A stretch of 64,000 bases of DNA, from positions 1-64,000 of the forward strand of contig NZ_JBHUDD010000036.1 in assembly GCF_042677865.1 (NCBI RefSeq), read 5' to 3'. Each line of letters opens with the position of its first letter. Positions within the stretch are counted from its first letter, which is position 1. This document shows positions 26,192 through 35,404 of the stretch, one piece after another. The position numbers and the translations under genes are program-made. The DNA is from Lutimaribacter salitolerans (GTDB lineage Bacteria > Pseudomonadota > Alphaproteobacteria > Rhodobacterales > Rhodobacteraceae). The notes under the pieces are model-generated. The model was not told where the DNA came from and made no database searches. It saw only the letters and a list, made by a program, of their open reading frames with translations.

Positions 26192-27308
26192 TCAGGCGAA
26201 AGGCAGCGGTGACAGATGCACCGGTCGCAGGCCGCCGGCCATGTCGATCATCAACCCGTCGGCGCTGTCGCCCAAGCCGGACTCCACCAGCCCCACGCCG
26301 ATGTTGCGCGCCAGCCGGGGGGGAATGGGCGATCTCGCTGACCACGCCCACCGCGCGCCCGTCCTGCAGCAGCGGCAGCGGATGCTGCGACGCGGCCACC
26401 GGATCGCCCGCGATCACCACGCCGGTGCGGCGGCGCGCAACACCCCGCGCCCGGATGTCCAGCAGCGCCGTGCGGCCCACGAACTCTTGCCCGCTGTCCA
26501 GATCGACCATGGCGCCAAAGCCCATTTCGAACGGGTTGGCCGGGATCACCTGCCTGCGCATATCCGCACCATACGAGATCAGGCCGCTTTCCAGCCGCTC
26601 GATATCGTTCGGCGCGCCGGGGCCGATGCCAAAGGGCGCGCCCGCGCGCCTGACCGCCTGCCACAGCTCGGTGCCCCGGGTGCCGTCTGTCAGGAACAGC
26701 TCGAACCCGCCCTGCCGCGACCAGCCCGAGCGCATCAGCACCAAGGGAATCCCCGCCAGATCGGTTTCGACAAAGCGAAACTGCTTCAGGTCGCGCACCT
26801 GCGCGCCGAACAGCGCCACTGCCACATCTTCGGCCAGCGGTCCCTGAATGGCAAGGGGCGAGACATCCGGTTCCGATACCCGCACATTCCAGCCCCGCTC
26901 GCGCGCGATGGCCCCGGCCCAGAGATGCAGGTCACTGTCGGCCACCGACAGCCAGAACCTGTCCTCTGCCAGTTTCAGCAACACCGGATCGTTGATCAGA
27001 CAGCCATCGTGATCGCAGATCGGCACATAGCGCGCCTGCCCCGCCAGCAGCTTGTCCAGATTGCGCGGCGTCAGATACCGCGCCAGCCGCGCCGCATCCG
27101 GCCCTTCCAGCGCCACCTGCCGCTCGGCGGCCACGTCCCACATGGCAACACCGGTCATCAGCCGTTCGTATTCGCCCTGCGGATCGCCGAAATGCCCCGG
27201 AATGTACATGTGGTTGTAGACCGAGAAAGACCGCACCCCATCGGCCACCGTGGCGTCAAAAAAGGCCGATTTCCGGTTGTTCGGGCCAATGTGGATTTCA
27301 AATGGCAT
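26192..27308 (-). CDS. DmdA-like aminomethyltransferase-fold protein with a C-terminal frameshift
   Basis: GcvT-fold, tetrahydrofolate-dependent demethylase family. VYNHMYIPGHFG, GVAMWDVAAERQVALEGPDA, NDPVLLKLAEDRFWLSVADSDLHLWA and SGWSRQGGFELFL resemble the dimethylsulfoniopropionate demethylase DmdA and relatives. The reading frame breaks in a run of seven G (26317-26323). Removing one restores EIAHSPRLARNIGVGLVESG and ends at 26194 with about 371 residues, the DmdA length. Unrepaired, the frame runs on with unrelated Arg-rich sequence and overlaps the RND gene. Whether DMSP or another methylated compound is the substrate is open. Confidence 0.8.
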
Positions 27309-27454
27309 GGTTTGCCTCCGTTGGGGTCAGTTGCGTCACGGCACGCGCCATCGACCGGGATCGCCTTGGCGAACGGGATGGCCCTTGCTGTGGCGCCTGT
27401 ATCGCATCACCGGTTCGGATTAGACAGGCAGCAGCGTGTCTGCTGGCCAATTGA

Positions 27455-27862
27455 TCACGATCGGCGTGCCTGACCTTGGCTGGTATCAGGGCGCAGCGCA
27501 AGCCGCCCCGATCCCGCCACCGCCAGCGCCAGACAGCCGCCCGCGATCGACCAGTTCTTGGCAAAGATCGACATCTGCCAGGGGTCCGACGGGATCAGAT
27601 GGAAAAAGCTCGTCACACCGCAATAGACCGCAAGCACCACCGCAACGGGTCTGACCCACACCCCCGCGATCAGCAACAAACCCGCCGCCGCGTTGAACGC
27701 GAACGCAGGCCAGACCAGCACTGCAGGCAGGCCTTGCATCTCCAGCAGGGCCTGCGCATCACCGGGCGACACGATTTTCTGCACCGCCCCGGCCACGAAC
27801 AACAGGCCGATCAGGCATCTTGCCGCCAACAGGGCCGCATCGGTCACACCGTTTGCAGACAT
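27455..27862 (-). CDS. DoxX-family membrane protein
   Basis: 135 residues with four membrane segments. CLIGLLFVAGAVQKIVSPGDAQALLEMQGLP at the N-terminus and the central AFNAAAGLLLIAGVWVRPVAVVLAVYCG are DoxX-type. The family is linked to thiosulfate:quinone oxidoreductase subunits or oxidative-stress membrane complexes. No partner gene is nearby, so its role is unassigned. It lies divergent from the exopolysaccharide operon at 28045. Confidence 0.8.
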   Translation of the reverse strand: MSANGVTDAALLAARCLIGLLFVAGAVQKIVSPGDAQALLEMQGLPAVLVWPAFAFNAAAGLLLIAGVWVRPVAVVLAVYCGVTSFFHLIPSDPWQMSIFAKNWSIAGGCLALAVAGSGRLALRPDTSQGQARRS

Positions 27863-28044
27863 AGGACTCTCCGCTCGACTTCAGGGGCTTTCCCGCGCGG
27901 GGCCGCCGCCGCCCTCTTTACAGTCGTTGACTATCAGGGACGTGTCCAGCGCAGCGCCGGACGGTCGGGCCCGCGCATTCCGGGGCGCAGGTGGCAATCC
28001 GAACGCCCCTATGACACCATCCTCCGCAGGATTGGAGGAGATTC

Positions 28045-29169
28045 ATGCGACTTGCACGACTCGTTGGCGGTGCGGTGATTGTGTTGTGGGCGATCTGGGT
28101 CCTAGTGGGTGAACAAATGGCAGGGGCATCTGCGAACGCGGTGGTGAACGCCCCCATCGTGACGTTAAGAACGCCGATTGCCGGCCAGATCACCCTGCCC
28201 GACCGGCAACTTGGCGCAACCGTGGCACAGGACGAGGTGCTGGCCTCGGTCAGTGACCCGCTGGTGGATGCGGTACGCCTGAACGACCTTGAAATGGAAC
28301 ATGCCTTCGCCACGGCCGAAGTGGCGCGCCTTGAGGCCCTGCTTGCCTCGACCCAAGAGGTTGCCGCGACGCTAGAAGCGCGCAGCCGCACCTTTACCGA
28401 CCGCCAGATCGCAGAACTGGAGCTTCGCCTTGACCACGCACGCGACCGGCTCGCGCTGCTGGGTGTCGAGACGCCCGCTGATGGCGACACGCTTGCCGGC
28501 GATCCGGCGAACACCGAGCAAAGCCGCGCGCGCGAAGAGGTGGATGTGCTGGACAACGCGATTGCCGCCGCGCGCGGCGGTGTCTTTCTGGGCGGCGGAT
28601 ACAATGATGCACCCAACGCCGAGCAGCGGCGGGTGGAACTTGCCACGGTCATCGACGGACTGCGGGCCGATCTGCAGGCGGCGCAAACCCGTCTTGCGGC
28701 CATCACGAACCGACTGGATGACGAGCGGTTTTCCGTCAATCGCCTGACCGAGGCCGAGATCGAGGCGACGGCGAACGGACGCGTCTGGGACATCCCCGGA
28801 TCGGATGGCGCGCGTCTGCAGCGCGGCGCGGCGATCCTGCGGATGGTGGATTGCGACGCCCTGATCGTCACGCTGTCGGTGACCGAGAATGTCTACAACC
28901 GGTTGCGCGTCGGCGACGCCGGGCGGTTTCGCCTTTCGGGCAGCGGCGACACATATGTCGGCACGGTGGCGCGTCTGGCCGGTTCGGGCGCATCCGCGAT
29001 CTACCGTGATCTTGCCGTCGCGCCTGGCGCGCAGCACCTTGAACGGTTCGATGTGGCGCTTGCGGTTCCAGGGCTGCATTCCGATCCTGCGCTGTCTTGC
29101 CCCGTGGGGCGCACCGGCCGTGTCTTTTTCGAAGAGCGTCCCCTGGACTGGCTGCGGTCCTGGTTCTGA
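28045..29169 (+). CDS. Membrane-fusion-like protein of a beta-glucan synthase locus (BgsB-like)
   Basis: 374 residues: one N-terminal membrane segment (about 5-22), a biotinyl-lipoyl-like part (NAPIVTLRTPIAGQITLPDRQLG), a long coiled-coil region (about 85-235) and a C-terminal beta part ending WLRSWF. The start at 28045 has GGAGGAG upstream. Its TGA shares one base with the ATG of the GT2 synthase gene (TGATG), so the two are translationally coupled. In Sinorhizobium the bgsB-bgsA pair makes a c-di-GMP-activated mixed-linkage beta-glucan, and this gene pair has the same order and domain types. The assignment by analogy is inference. Confidence 0.72.
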   Translation: MRLARLVGGAVIVLWAIWVLVGEQMAGASANAVVNAPIVTLRTPIAGQITLPDRQLGATVAQDEVLASVSDPLVDAVRLNDLEMEHAFATAEVARLEALLASTQEVAATLEARSRTFTDRQIAELELRLDHARDRLALLGVETPADGDTLAGDPANTEQSRAREEVDVLDNAIAAARGGVFLGGGYNDAPNAEQRRVELATVIDGLRADLQAAQTRLAAITNRLDDERFSVNRLTEAEIEATANGRVWDIPGSDGARLQRGAAILRMVDCDALIVTLSVTENVYNRLRVGDAGRFRLSGSGDTYVGTVARLAGSGASAIYRDLAVAPGAQHLERFDVALAVPGLHSDPALSCPVGRTGRVFFEERPLDWLRSWF

Positions 29170-31268
29170 TGCCCCCTGTCTGGCTCAGCGAAACCCAGTC
29201 CGGTGCCGTGCAGATGCTGCTTGTGGCCGGGCTGGCGATGATCCTGCCATCGCTTGTGGATCGCAAGAACACCCTGCACCGCAGCCTGCTGATGGCGGTG
29301 ACGATCGTTCTGGCAATGCGCTATGGCTGGTGGCGGGCGACCGAGACGCTGGCCCCTGTCGGGCTGACCGTGGATTTTCTTGCCAGCGGATCGCTGTTCG
29401 CGCTGGAAATCGCGGCGCTTGCCAGCTCGATCAGCGCCAACCTGCTGATGTCGCGTATCCGCGACCGCAGCGCCGAGGCCACCGCGAACGAGGCATGGTG
29501 GGCCCCCGACCCTGCCCCGCGCGTCGCGGTTCTGATCGCGACCTACAACGAAGACCTCGACGTTCTTGAACGCAGCATCGTCGGGGCGCTGGCGATCGAC
29601 TATCCCAACGCCGAAGTGCTGGTGCTGGATGACGGCAAGCGCGACTGGCTGCGCAGCTTCTGCGAAAAGCGCGGCGCGCGCTATGTCACCCGACCTGACA
29701 ACAAGGGGGCCAAGGCCGGCAACATCAATCACGCATTGCAGATGCTGGACGCCGAAGGCCCGCCCGCGTTCTTTGCCGTGCTCGATGCCGATTTCGTGCC
29801 GCACCGGAATTTTCTGCGCCGCGCGCTGGCGCTGTTTCACGACCCGAAAACCGGGCTTGTGCAGACGCCGCAGCATTTCTTCAACGCCGACCCGATGCAG
29901 CACAACCTGGGTCTGGCCCGATCCTACCCGGACGAGCAGCGCTTTTTCTTTGACCACATGCAGCCCGCCCGCGACGCCTGGGGCATGGCGATCTGCTGTG
30001 GCACGTCCTCCGTGGCGCGCTGGGACGCCGTGGCAGAGCTGGGCGGCTTGCCGACCGACAGCATCACCGAGGATTTCCTTCTGACACTGGCGTTGCAGGA
30101 GAACGGCTGGCAGACGCACTACCTGAACGAACCGCTGACCGAAGGGCTGGCACCCGAGGGCCTGAAGGAATACGTCACGCAACGGGCGCGCTGGTGCCTC
30201 GGCCTGATGCAGATCGCGCGCAGCCGCTATGGTCCGTTCGGTCAGAACGCCCTGCGCCTGCGTGACCGCTGGAGCGTGATCGACTCGGCGCTGTACTGGC
30301 TCACGACCTTTCCGTTCCGCACCGCGGCCTTTGTCTATCCGCTGCTCTACTGGTTCTTCAACATCACCGTCGTCGATGCGCAGGTGCCCGACGTGCTTGC
30401 CTATTTTGGCGTCTATTTCATCTGGACGGTCATGACCTACAACATCCTTGCCCCCGGAACGCTGGTGCCCTTGCTCAAGGATGTAAGCCAGCATCTGGGC
30501 GCGATCCAGATCACGCGCGCGGCGGTCACCGGGCTGCTGCGGCCCAAGGGCCATCCGTTCAGCGTGACCGCCAAGGGCGGTGACCGCAGCCGCATTCAGG
30601 TGCAATGGCAGTTGATGGCACCCTACATCGTGCTGCTGGTGCTGACGATCGCCGGGCTTGTCATCGGGATCATCTGGGACCGCTTTGCCTATTACGACGC
30701 CGGAGACGGCAAATCGGTGGTGCTGTTCTGGACGATCTACAACATCTTCGCGCTGGCCTTTATCCTGATCGCCTGCGTCGAGCTGCCCCGCAAGGAACGC
30801 CACATCGCCGATCAGCCCGTGCGCGCGATCTTTGCCGCCGAGGGTGACAGGCCGCGCCGTGTCTGGATCGCATCGCTTGCGCTGGACACGGCGCGCATCC
30901 GGGGACGAATCTGGGCCGAGGGCACCAGCGGCATTCTGCGCATTCCCGGCGTAGGCGACATCGAGGCGACGGTCATCGCGCCTGTCGCAGATGGCGTGCG
31001 CGTGCTGCTGCGCCCCGATTCCGAGACCAACGACGCGCTGCTGCGCCGGTTCTATACCGAAGGCGACGCACCCAATATCGATGTGGTGCGGCTGGGACCG
31101 GTGGTGCGTGATCTGGCGCGACGGCTCAGCTTCAACCGCGGGGCCGGAGATCAGTTGCGCGTCGCTTCAAGCCGGGCCAGCGCGGCAGACAGGCGCTGCG
31201 CCTCGGCGGGGGCGCGTACCTCGTCGGGATACGCCTCCTGCCCCTCGGCCATCCGCCCGGCGGTGTGA
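29169..31268 (+). CDS. Cellulose-synthase-like GT2 glycosyltransferase (BgsA-like)
   Basis: Processive inner-membrane glucan synthase of 699 residues. The D,D,D,QxxRW set is complete: LDD 153-155, DAD 206-208, TED 300-302, QRARW 338-342. Membrane segments lie N-terminally and at about 375-560. The C-terminal cytosolic region (from about residue 555) has only a degenerate PilZ-like pattern (RRVWIAS...GTSGI), as described for BgsA. ATG 29169 overlaps the upstream stop. The last ~39 codons overlap the convergent sensor gene and are Arg/Ser/Ala-rich, unlike the rest. Confidence 0.82.
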   Translation: MPPVWLSETQSGAVQMLLVAGLAMILPSLVDRKNTLHRSLLMAVTIVLAMRYGWWRATETLAPVGLTVDFLASGSLFALEIAALASSISANLLMSRIRDRSAEATANEAWWAPDPAPRVAVLIATYNEDLDVLERSIVGALAIDYPNAEVLVLDDGKRDWLRSFCEKRGARYVTRPDNKGAKAGNINHALQMLDAEGPPAFFAVLDADFVPHRNFLRRALALFHDPKTGLVQTPQHFFNADPMQHNLGLARSYPDEQRFFFDHMQPARDAWGMAICCGTSSVARWDAVAELGGLPTDSITEDFLLTLALQENGWQTHYLNEPLTEGLAPEGLKEYVTQRARWCLGLMQIARSRYGPFGQNALRLRDRWSVIDSALYWLTTFPFRTAAFVYPLLYWFFNITVVDAQVPDVLAYFGVYFIWTVMTYNILAPGTLVPLLKDVSQHLGAIQITRAAVTGLLRPKGHPFSVTAKGGDRSRIQVQWQLMAPYIVLLVLTIAGLVIGIIWDRFAYYDAGDGKSVVLFWTIYNIFALAFILIACVELPRKERHIADQPVRAIFAAEGDRPRRVWIASLALDTARIRGRIWAEGTSGILRIPGVGDIEATVIAPVADGVRVLLRPDSETNDALLRRFYTEGDAPNIDVVRLGPVVRDLARRLSFNRGAGDQLRVASSRASAADRRCASAGARTSSGYASCPSAIRPAV

Positions 31269-32272
31269 ACCAGCCCGGTCAGCGGGCTCAGGTAGACGCG
31301 CACAAAGACAAGCGCCAGAACCAGATACAGCGCCCCGCCCAGCAGCACCGCCAGTGCCGAGACATGGACAAGTTCGGCACCCGGCGTCAGGGCAAAGCCC
31401 TGAATTTCCATCCGCCCGACAAGCCGCCAGCCGAACGAGGGCAACCCCCCATGCGTCACCGACGGCAGGACGGTGGTGAAATAGGCGGTGCCGTCCGGCC
31501 ATGTCTCGCGGCCTGCCGCAGCGATCCCCGCCGCCGCCGCCCGCAGGCTGGGCAGGTCAAGCCGTTCGGGTATGTCCTCGCCGGTAGCGACGACCACGTC
31601 ACCTTCGGGATTGACCAGCAAAAGATCGATCTGGGCCGTTCTTGCAAACTCCGTCAGGAAATCCCTGGCCCAGCCCGCGTTGATGTGAAAGCCCAAAACG
31701 CCCTCGGTCCTGCTGCCCTGGTTGACGACGGGCGCGGCCATGTCCAGAAACCGCGCCGGCCCGTAAGGCCCCTCTGGAATAGCCTCTGCCAGCAGCAGCG
31801 CGTCATGCACATCCCCGGCAAATGGCCCCTGAAGCCCGCGACGAAACCATGGCCGCGCGGATACATCGCCGCCTTCAAGCAGCCCGTCCGATGCCGCGAC
31901 CACGGTTCCGTCGGGCGCGGCAAAGCCCGCCCATGACACCCGCTCTTCGGTGCCCGCGGCAGCATTCAGAACGGCGCGGAGCTGGTCGCGGTCCAACGCC
32001 GCCATATCACCCGCGATTGCCTGCAAAAGCTGCCAGTCCTGATCCAGCGCGCGCGCAAAGGCCAGCCCGGCGGCATCCGTTCGCAGCGTGACCGCCTGCT
32101 CCAGCGTGGCGTTCTGAAACTCGCGCACCCGGTCTCGCACGATCACCACGGCGGCGAGGGTGAAAATCACGATGCCCGCAATCACAAGGCCGAACACGGC
32201 GCGTGGCAAGGTTACCGCCGAGATATCGCGGGAGGCCACTGTCGGGGTTTCATTTCGCATGAAAAGACCCAT
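31151..32272 (-). CDS. Membrane Cache-HAMP sensor without a visible output domain
   Basis: 373 residues: TM1 about 24-46, a large extracytoplasmic region with dCache-like sequence (SWAGFAAPDGTVVAASDG, ARPWFRRGLQGP, GVLGFHINAGWARDFL), TM2 about 300-325, then a HAMP-like segment (SPLTGLVHTAGRMAEGQ) and the end of the protein. No kinase, GGDEF, EAL or methyl-accepting domain follows. It lies between the glucan synthase and the GH8 gene and is divergent from the latter by 42 bp. This suggests local control of polysaccharide output through an unknown partner. The start is uncertain (ATG 32272 or 32260). Confidence 0.7.
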   Translation of the reverse strand: MGLFMRNETPTVASRDISAVTLPRAVFGLVIAGIVIFTLAAVVIVRDRVREFQNATLEQAVTLRTDAAGLAFARALDQDWQLLQAIAGDMAALDRDQLRAVLNAAAGTEERVSWAGFAAPDGTVVAASDGLLEGGDVSARPWFRRGLQGPFAGDVHDALLLAEAIPEGPYGPARFLDMAAPVVNQGSRTEGVLGFHINAGWARDFLTEFARTAQIDLLLVNPEGDVVVATGEDIPERLDLPSLRAAAAGIAAAGRETWPDGTAYFTTVLPSVTHGGLPSFGWRLVGRMEIQGFALTPGAELVHVSALAVLLGGALYLVLALVFVRVYLSPLTGLVHTAGRMAEGQEAYPDEVRAPAEAQRLSAALARLEATRN

Positions 32273-32314
32273 ATCACCAATCTTAGGTTGTTCCTACCCG
32301 GCATTGGAAATCGG

Positions 32315-33337
32315 ATGCACCGACGGCTTGTACTGGCAATGATACCATCGGCGGGCTTTGCAGGCGCATCGCTTGCATCAGATGGCGCTGTGCCCGGTTC
32401 GGACTGGCACCGCTGGAAAGCCGCCTTTCTGAGGCCCGAGGGGCGCGTGGTGGATGCCTTGCAGGACAAGTCCAGCCATTCCGAGGGTCAGGGTTGGGCC
32501 ATGCTGCTTGCGGCAAGCCATGGCGACGCGGACAGCTTTTCGCGGATGTTCGACTGGACCGAGCGGCATCTGGCCGTTCGTCAGGACCCGCTGCTAAGCT
32601 GGCGCTGGCGTCCCGCAGACGCAATTGCCGACTATAACAACGCAAGCGACGGTGATCTGTTCTATGCCTGGGCGCTGCTGGTGGCGGCGCGGCGGTTCGG
32701 CGTTGAAGCCTATGCCCGGCGATCCGGCGAACTGGCGCATGCGATTGACAGGATTCTGGTGAAGCCCGCACCGGGCGGCGGTTTACTTCTGCGTCCCGCA
32801 GCCGAGAAGTTTTCCGCGACCGACCACGAAATCGTAAACCTGTCCTACATCATGCCGCTTGCCCTGCATGCGCTTGGCGCCGCGTTCGACCTGCCCCGGC
32901 TGGGCCAGGTCGCCGACGACGGAGAGGCGCTGATCGCGCGCGTGGCCAGGGCCGGTCTGGTGCCGGACTGGATCACCCTTGACGACAACGGCTGGGCCCC
33001 GGCGTCCGGGTATGGGCCGCAATATGGGTATGATGCGTTGCGGGTCGCGCTCTATCTGGTCTGGTCGGGTCGCTTGGCCCATCCGGCGGTAACAAGAACG
33101 CGCGCCCTGCTGACCGACGGGCAGGCGGAAACCCCGGTGCGCGCTGATCCTGAAACGCTGGACGTGTTGGAACGCAGCGATGCCCCGGGCTATGCGGCGG
33201 TGTCCCACCTGATCCGCAATTCGGCGCTTGCAGGTCCGGATGCGGCGATCACAAAGTTCAGCGCGTCCCAGCCCTACTATCCCGCCACCCTGCATCTGCT
33301 TGCCGCCCTTGCGCAGCGGCAGATCACACTTGCCTGA
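32315..33337 (+). CDS. GH8-family endoglucanase (BcsZ-like)
   Basis: Secreted or periplasmic glycoside hydrolase, 340 residues from ATG 32315, with a signal peptide (MHRRLVLAMIPSAGFAGASLA). The GH8 acid/base Glu is Glu57 in SHSEGQGWAML, and the conserved NNASDGDLFYAWALL segment carries Asp112/Asp114. SGYGPQYGYDALRVALYLVWSG is a later family motif. BcsZ-type enzymes trim nascent cellulose or beta-glucan during export. Here it follows the GT2 synthase locus and lies convergent with an outer-membrane protein gene 14 bp away. Confidence 0.85.
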   Translation: MHRRLVLAMIPSAGFAGASLASDGAVPGSDWHRWKAAFLRPEGRVVDALQDKSSHSEGQGWAMLLAASHGDADSFSRMFDWTERHLAVRQDPLLSWRWRPADAIADYNNASDGDLFYAWALLVAARRFGVEAYARRSGELAHAIDRILVKPAPGGGLLLRPAAEKFSATDHEIVNLSYIMPLALHALGAAFDLPRLGQVADDGEALIARVARAGLVPDWITLDDNGWAPASGYGPQYGYDALRVALYLVWSGRLAHPAVTRTRALLTDGQAETPVRADPETLDVLERSDAPGYAAVSHLIRNSALAGPDAAITKFSASQPYYPATLHLLAALAQRQITLA

Positions 33338-33351
33338 TCGCAGGCGTGCTC

Positions 33352-33987
33352 TCAGAACGTGTTGATGGATATCCCGGCAAAGACGCTCTCGTCTTCAAAC
33401 CGATAGCCCGCCCGCAGGCTGACCGGCCCGTCACCCAGCCGCCGCGAGACAGCCAGTGTGGTTTCCGAGTAGGACTCGCTGCCACCGCGCGACAGCTCGA
33501 AAGCCAGTTGCGGTTCAGCCAGTGTGACCTGCCCCAGCAGAAACCACGCCCGGTCGATCGAGTTGACCTCGGCCTGAAAGTACAGCCCGCCGAACTCCAT
33601 CGGGACATATCTGTCGGCGACCATCCGCAGGCCGGCCTGCGTTTCGGCATCCTCGCCATCCTCATCGACAACTCCGAAGGACGGCCCGAGTTTCAGGTTT
33701 GTTGCGGCCCCCTGCGATGTTGCGGCCAGCCGGTACATCGCACTGACACCAAAGGATTGCCCACCGTCATAGGCATTGTACGTCGCTCCGAATGTCAGCA
33801 GATCCCGCTCGACACTCAGCACCGCCGACCCGGTATCATCGCCCAGATCGAATTGCGCAAAGGTTCCGTCTGCGCGGGCGGACCCGCAGCCAAGGGAGAC
33901 TGCGCAGATCAAGGCCAGACCGAAGGAGGCTGACGGGCGCGGACTTGCGACCGCAGGTTTGGCGTTTCCGCCGGGTGAAGACATCAT
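33352..33987 (-). CDS. Outer-membrane beta-barrel protein of the polysaccharide locus (BcsS-like?)
   Basis: About 211 residues. An N-terminal hydrophobic signal (SFGLALICAVSLGCGSARA) is followed by alternating beta-strand sequence (LLTFGATYNAYDGGQSFGVSAMYRLA) and a terminal Phe (GYRFEDESVFAGISINTF), as in barrel proteins. The start is uncertain (ATG at 33984, 33987 or 34005). I suspect a BcsS-like cellulose-synthase-associated barrel because of length and context, but no decisive motif is visible. Confidence 0.6.
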   Translation of the reverse strand: MMSSPGGNAKPAVASPRPSASFGLALICAVSLGCGSARADGTFAQFDLGDDTGSAVLSVERDLLTFGATYNAYDGGQSFGVSAMYRLAATSQGAATNLKLGPSFGVVDEDGEDAETQAGLRMVADRYVPMEFGGLYFQAEVNSIDRAWFLLGQVTLAEPQLAFELSRGGSESYSETTLAVSRRLGDGPVSLRAGYRFEDESVFAGISINTF

Positions 33988-34112
33988 CCCGCAAGTGTGT
34001 CGCATGTGACCGCCACGAACAACCCTTGCACGAAAATCGGTTGCACAGAGCCTGTGGTGCAGCCTGCGGGGTTGATCGTGAATCGAAAAATGCGCGCAGA
34101 ACAGCCTTGATA

Positions 34113-34826
34113 TCAGACCTGTAGCACAGGCGAGAAGCCGCCATAGATGATCCGAGATCCATCGAACGGGCAGCCGTCGCCGTCCAGCCTGGGGTCGTTC
34201 ATCACGCGGGCATTGCCGGCATCGCGCGTCGCCTTGTCCGGCCATTGCGCCCAGGAAAACACGATGGCCTCGTCCGGTTTCGCGGCCACGGCACGGCGGA
34301 AATCGGTGAGCTTGCCATCGGGCACGTCGAGTTCCCACGCCTCCATGATCCAGACCGCTCCATGTTCGGCAAAGATCGGATCGCAGGCGCGGGCAAAGGC
34401 ATGAAACGCGTCGCGCGCGGTTTTGGGCACGGGGATCACGAAGCCGTCGAAATACCCGCCCGGTTGCTGTGCTCCGATCTCGAACAGCGGTTCGAAAGTC
34501 CCGAAAATGGCGCGCTGACCGTCAAAGGGCATCGGGTTCTGATCGGGGCCAAGGCGCGGATCTTCCATGCCCCGGCGCAGGCCCTCGTCCTGTGCGGATT
34601 TCGAGGGCCAGCGATACCACGAAAAGACAACCGTTTCATCCGGCCTTGCCTGTACCGCCCCGGGCAGCGACGTGACCTCGCCGTTCGGCACGTCGTCGCC
34701 CCAGCCTTCGACCGCGCTTGCCAGCCCATGGCCGCGAAAGACGTCAGCCGCAAGGCGGGAATGGTCGACAAAGGCGTCGCGATTGATGGTCGGCACAGCG
34801 CCGATAAATCCCGTGATGCAGGTCAT
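34113..34826 (-). CDS. Tandem DUF1428-family protein
   Basis: 237 residues from ATG 34826. It is an internal duplication. Each half begins with a beta-strand (TGFIGAVPTI, DGFVIPVPKT), then a helix, then W..DVP.G and PDE.[VI]VFSW..WP.K, ending in DGxRxIxGxFxP. This is the DUF1428 pattern in two copies. The function of the family is unknown; the ferredoxin-like halves resemble dimeric alpha/beta-barrel proteins. It may be co-transcribed with the VOC gene upstream. Confidence 0.8.
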   Translation of the reverse strand: MTCITGFIGAVPTINRDAFVDHSRLAADVFRGHGLASAVEGWGDDVPNGEVTSLPGAVQARPDETVVFSWYRWPSKSAQDEGLRRGMEDPRLGPDQNPMPFDGQRAIFGTFEPLFEIGAQQPGGYFDGFVIPVPKTARDAFHAFARACDPIFAEHGAVWIMEAWELDVPDGKLTDFRRAVAAKPDEAIVFSWAQWPDKATRDAGNARVMNDPRLDGDGCPFDGSRIIYGGFSPVLQV

Positions 34827-34955
34827 TATGGGTTCTCCTGGGTCAACTGTTTGCGTTCTGTCTTGGTGTACCGGCGTCTTGCCCGGCAAAGGGGGGGCGC
34901 TGGCTGGTGTGAATGGCGGCCACAGCACCGCAGCACTGGGTTCGGCCCCAAACGG

Positions 34956-35357
34956 TCAGGTCTGCTGGCCGGTCTGAAGGAGTCCCCATTTGAACCCGAA
35001 GGGATCTTGCAGCAGGCCCCAGTCGTCGCCCCAGAACTGCCGCTGGTAAGGGGCGAGCACGGTGCAGCCCGCCGCAACCGCACGGTCCCACCATGTGCGA
35101 CCATCGCCCACCACCAGTTGCAGATGTCCGAAACTGGTCGAAGGGGCCGTTCCGTCCCCACCATGATCCGTCATCATCAGGCAGCCCCCGTTGATCACGA
35201 TCTGAGCATGCATCAGCCCCGGCGCATCCTCGGGCATGGGCAGGCGGTCGATATCCGAAGCGCCAAAGGCGCGGGCATAGAAATCACACGCCTCGCCGGT
35301 CCGCCCTGCCATGGCCAGATAGGGTATCACGCCCTGCATGGGGTTCGTTTCTGACAT
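34956..35357 (-). CDS. VOC-superfamily (PhnB/glyoxalase-like) protein
   Basis: 133 residues from ATG 35357. MQGVIPYLAMAGRTGEACDFYARAFGA and LLQDPFGFKWGLLQTGQ are the PhnB-like vicinal-oxygen-chelate pattern (beta-alpha-beta-beta-beta). Metal and substrate are unknown. It is divergent from a MarR gene across 64 bp containing a 12-bp perfect palindrome, so it is the likely regulated target. Confidence 0.8.
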   Translation of the reverse strand: MSETNPMQGVIPYLAMAGRTGEACDFYARAFGASDIDRLPMPEDAPGLMHAQIVINGGCLMMTDHGGDGTAPSTSFGHLQLVVGDGRTWWDRAVAAGCTVLAPYQRQFWGDDWGLLQDPFGFKWGLLQTGQQT

Positions 35358-35404
35358 CTTTTCAGCCTTTGTTTCTGTGTGGTCAGTTGTGCCCGGCACT
35401 TTAG

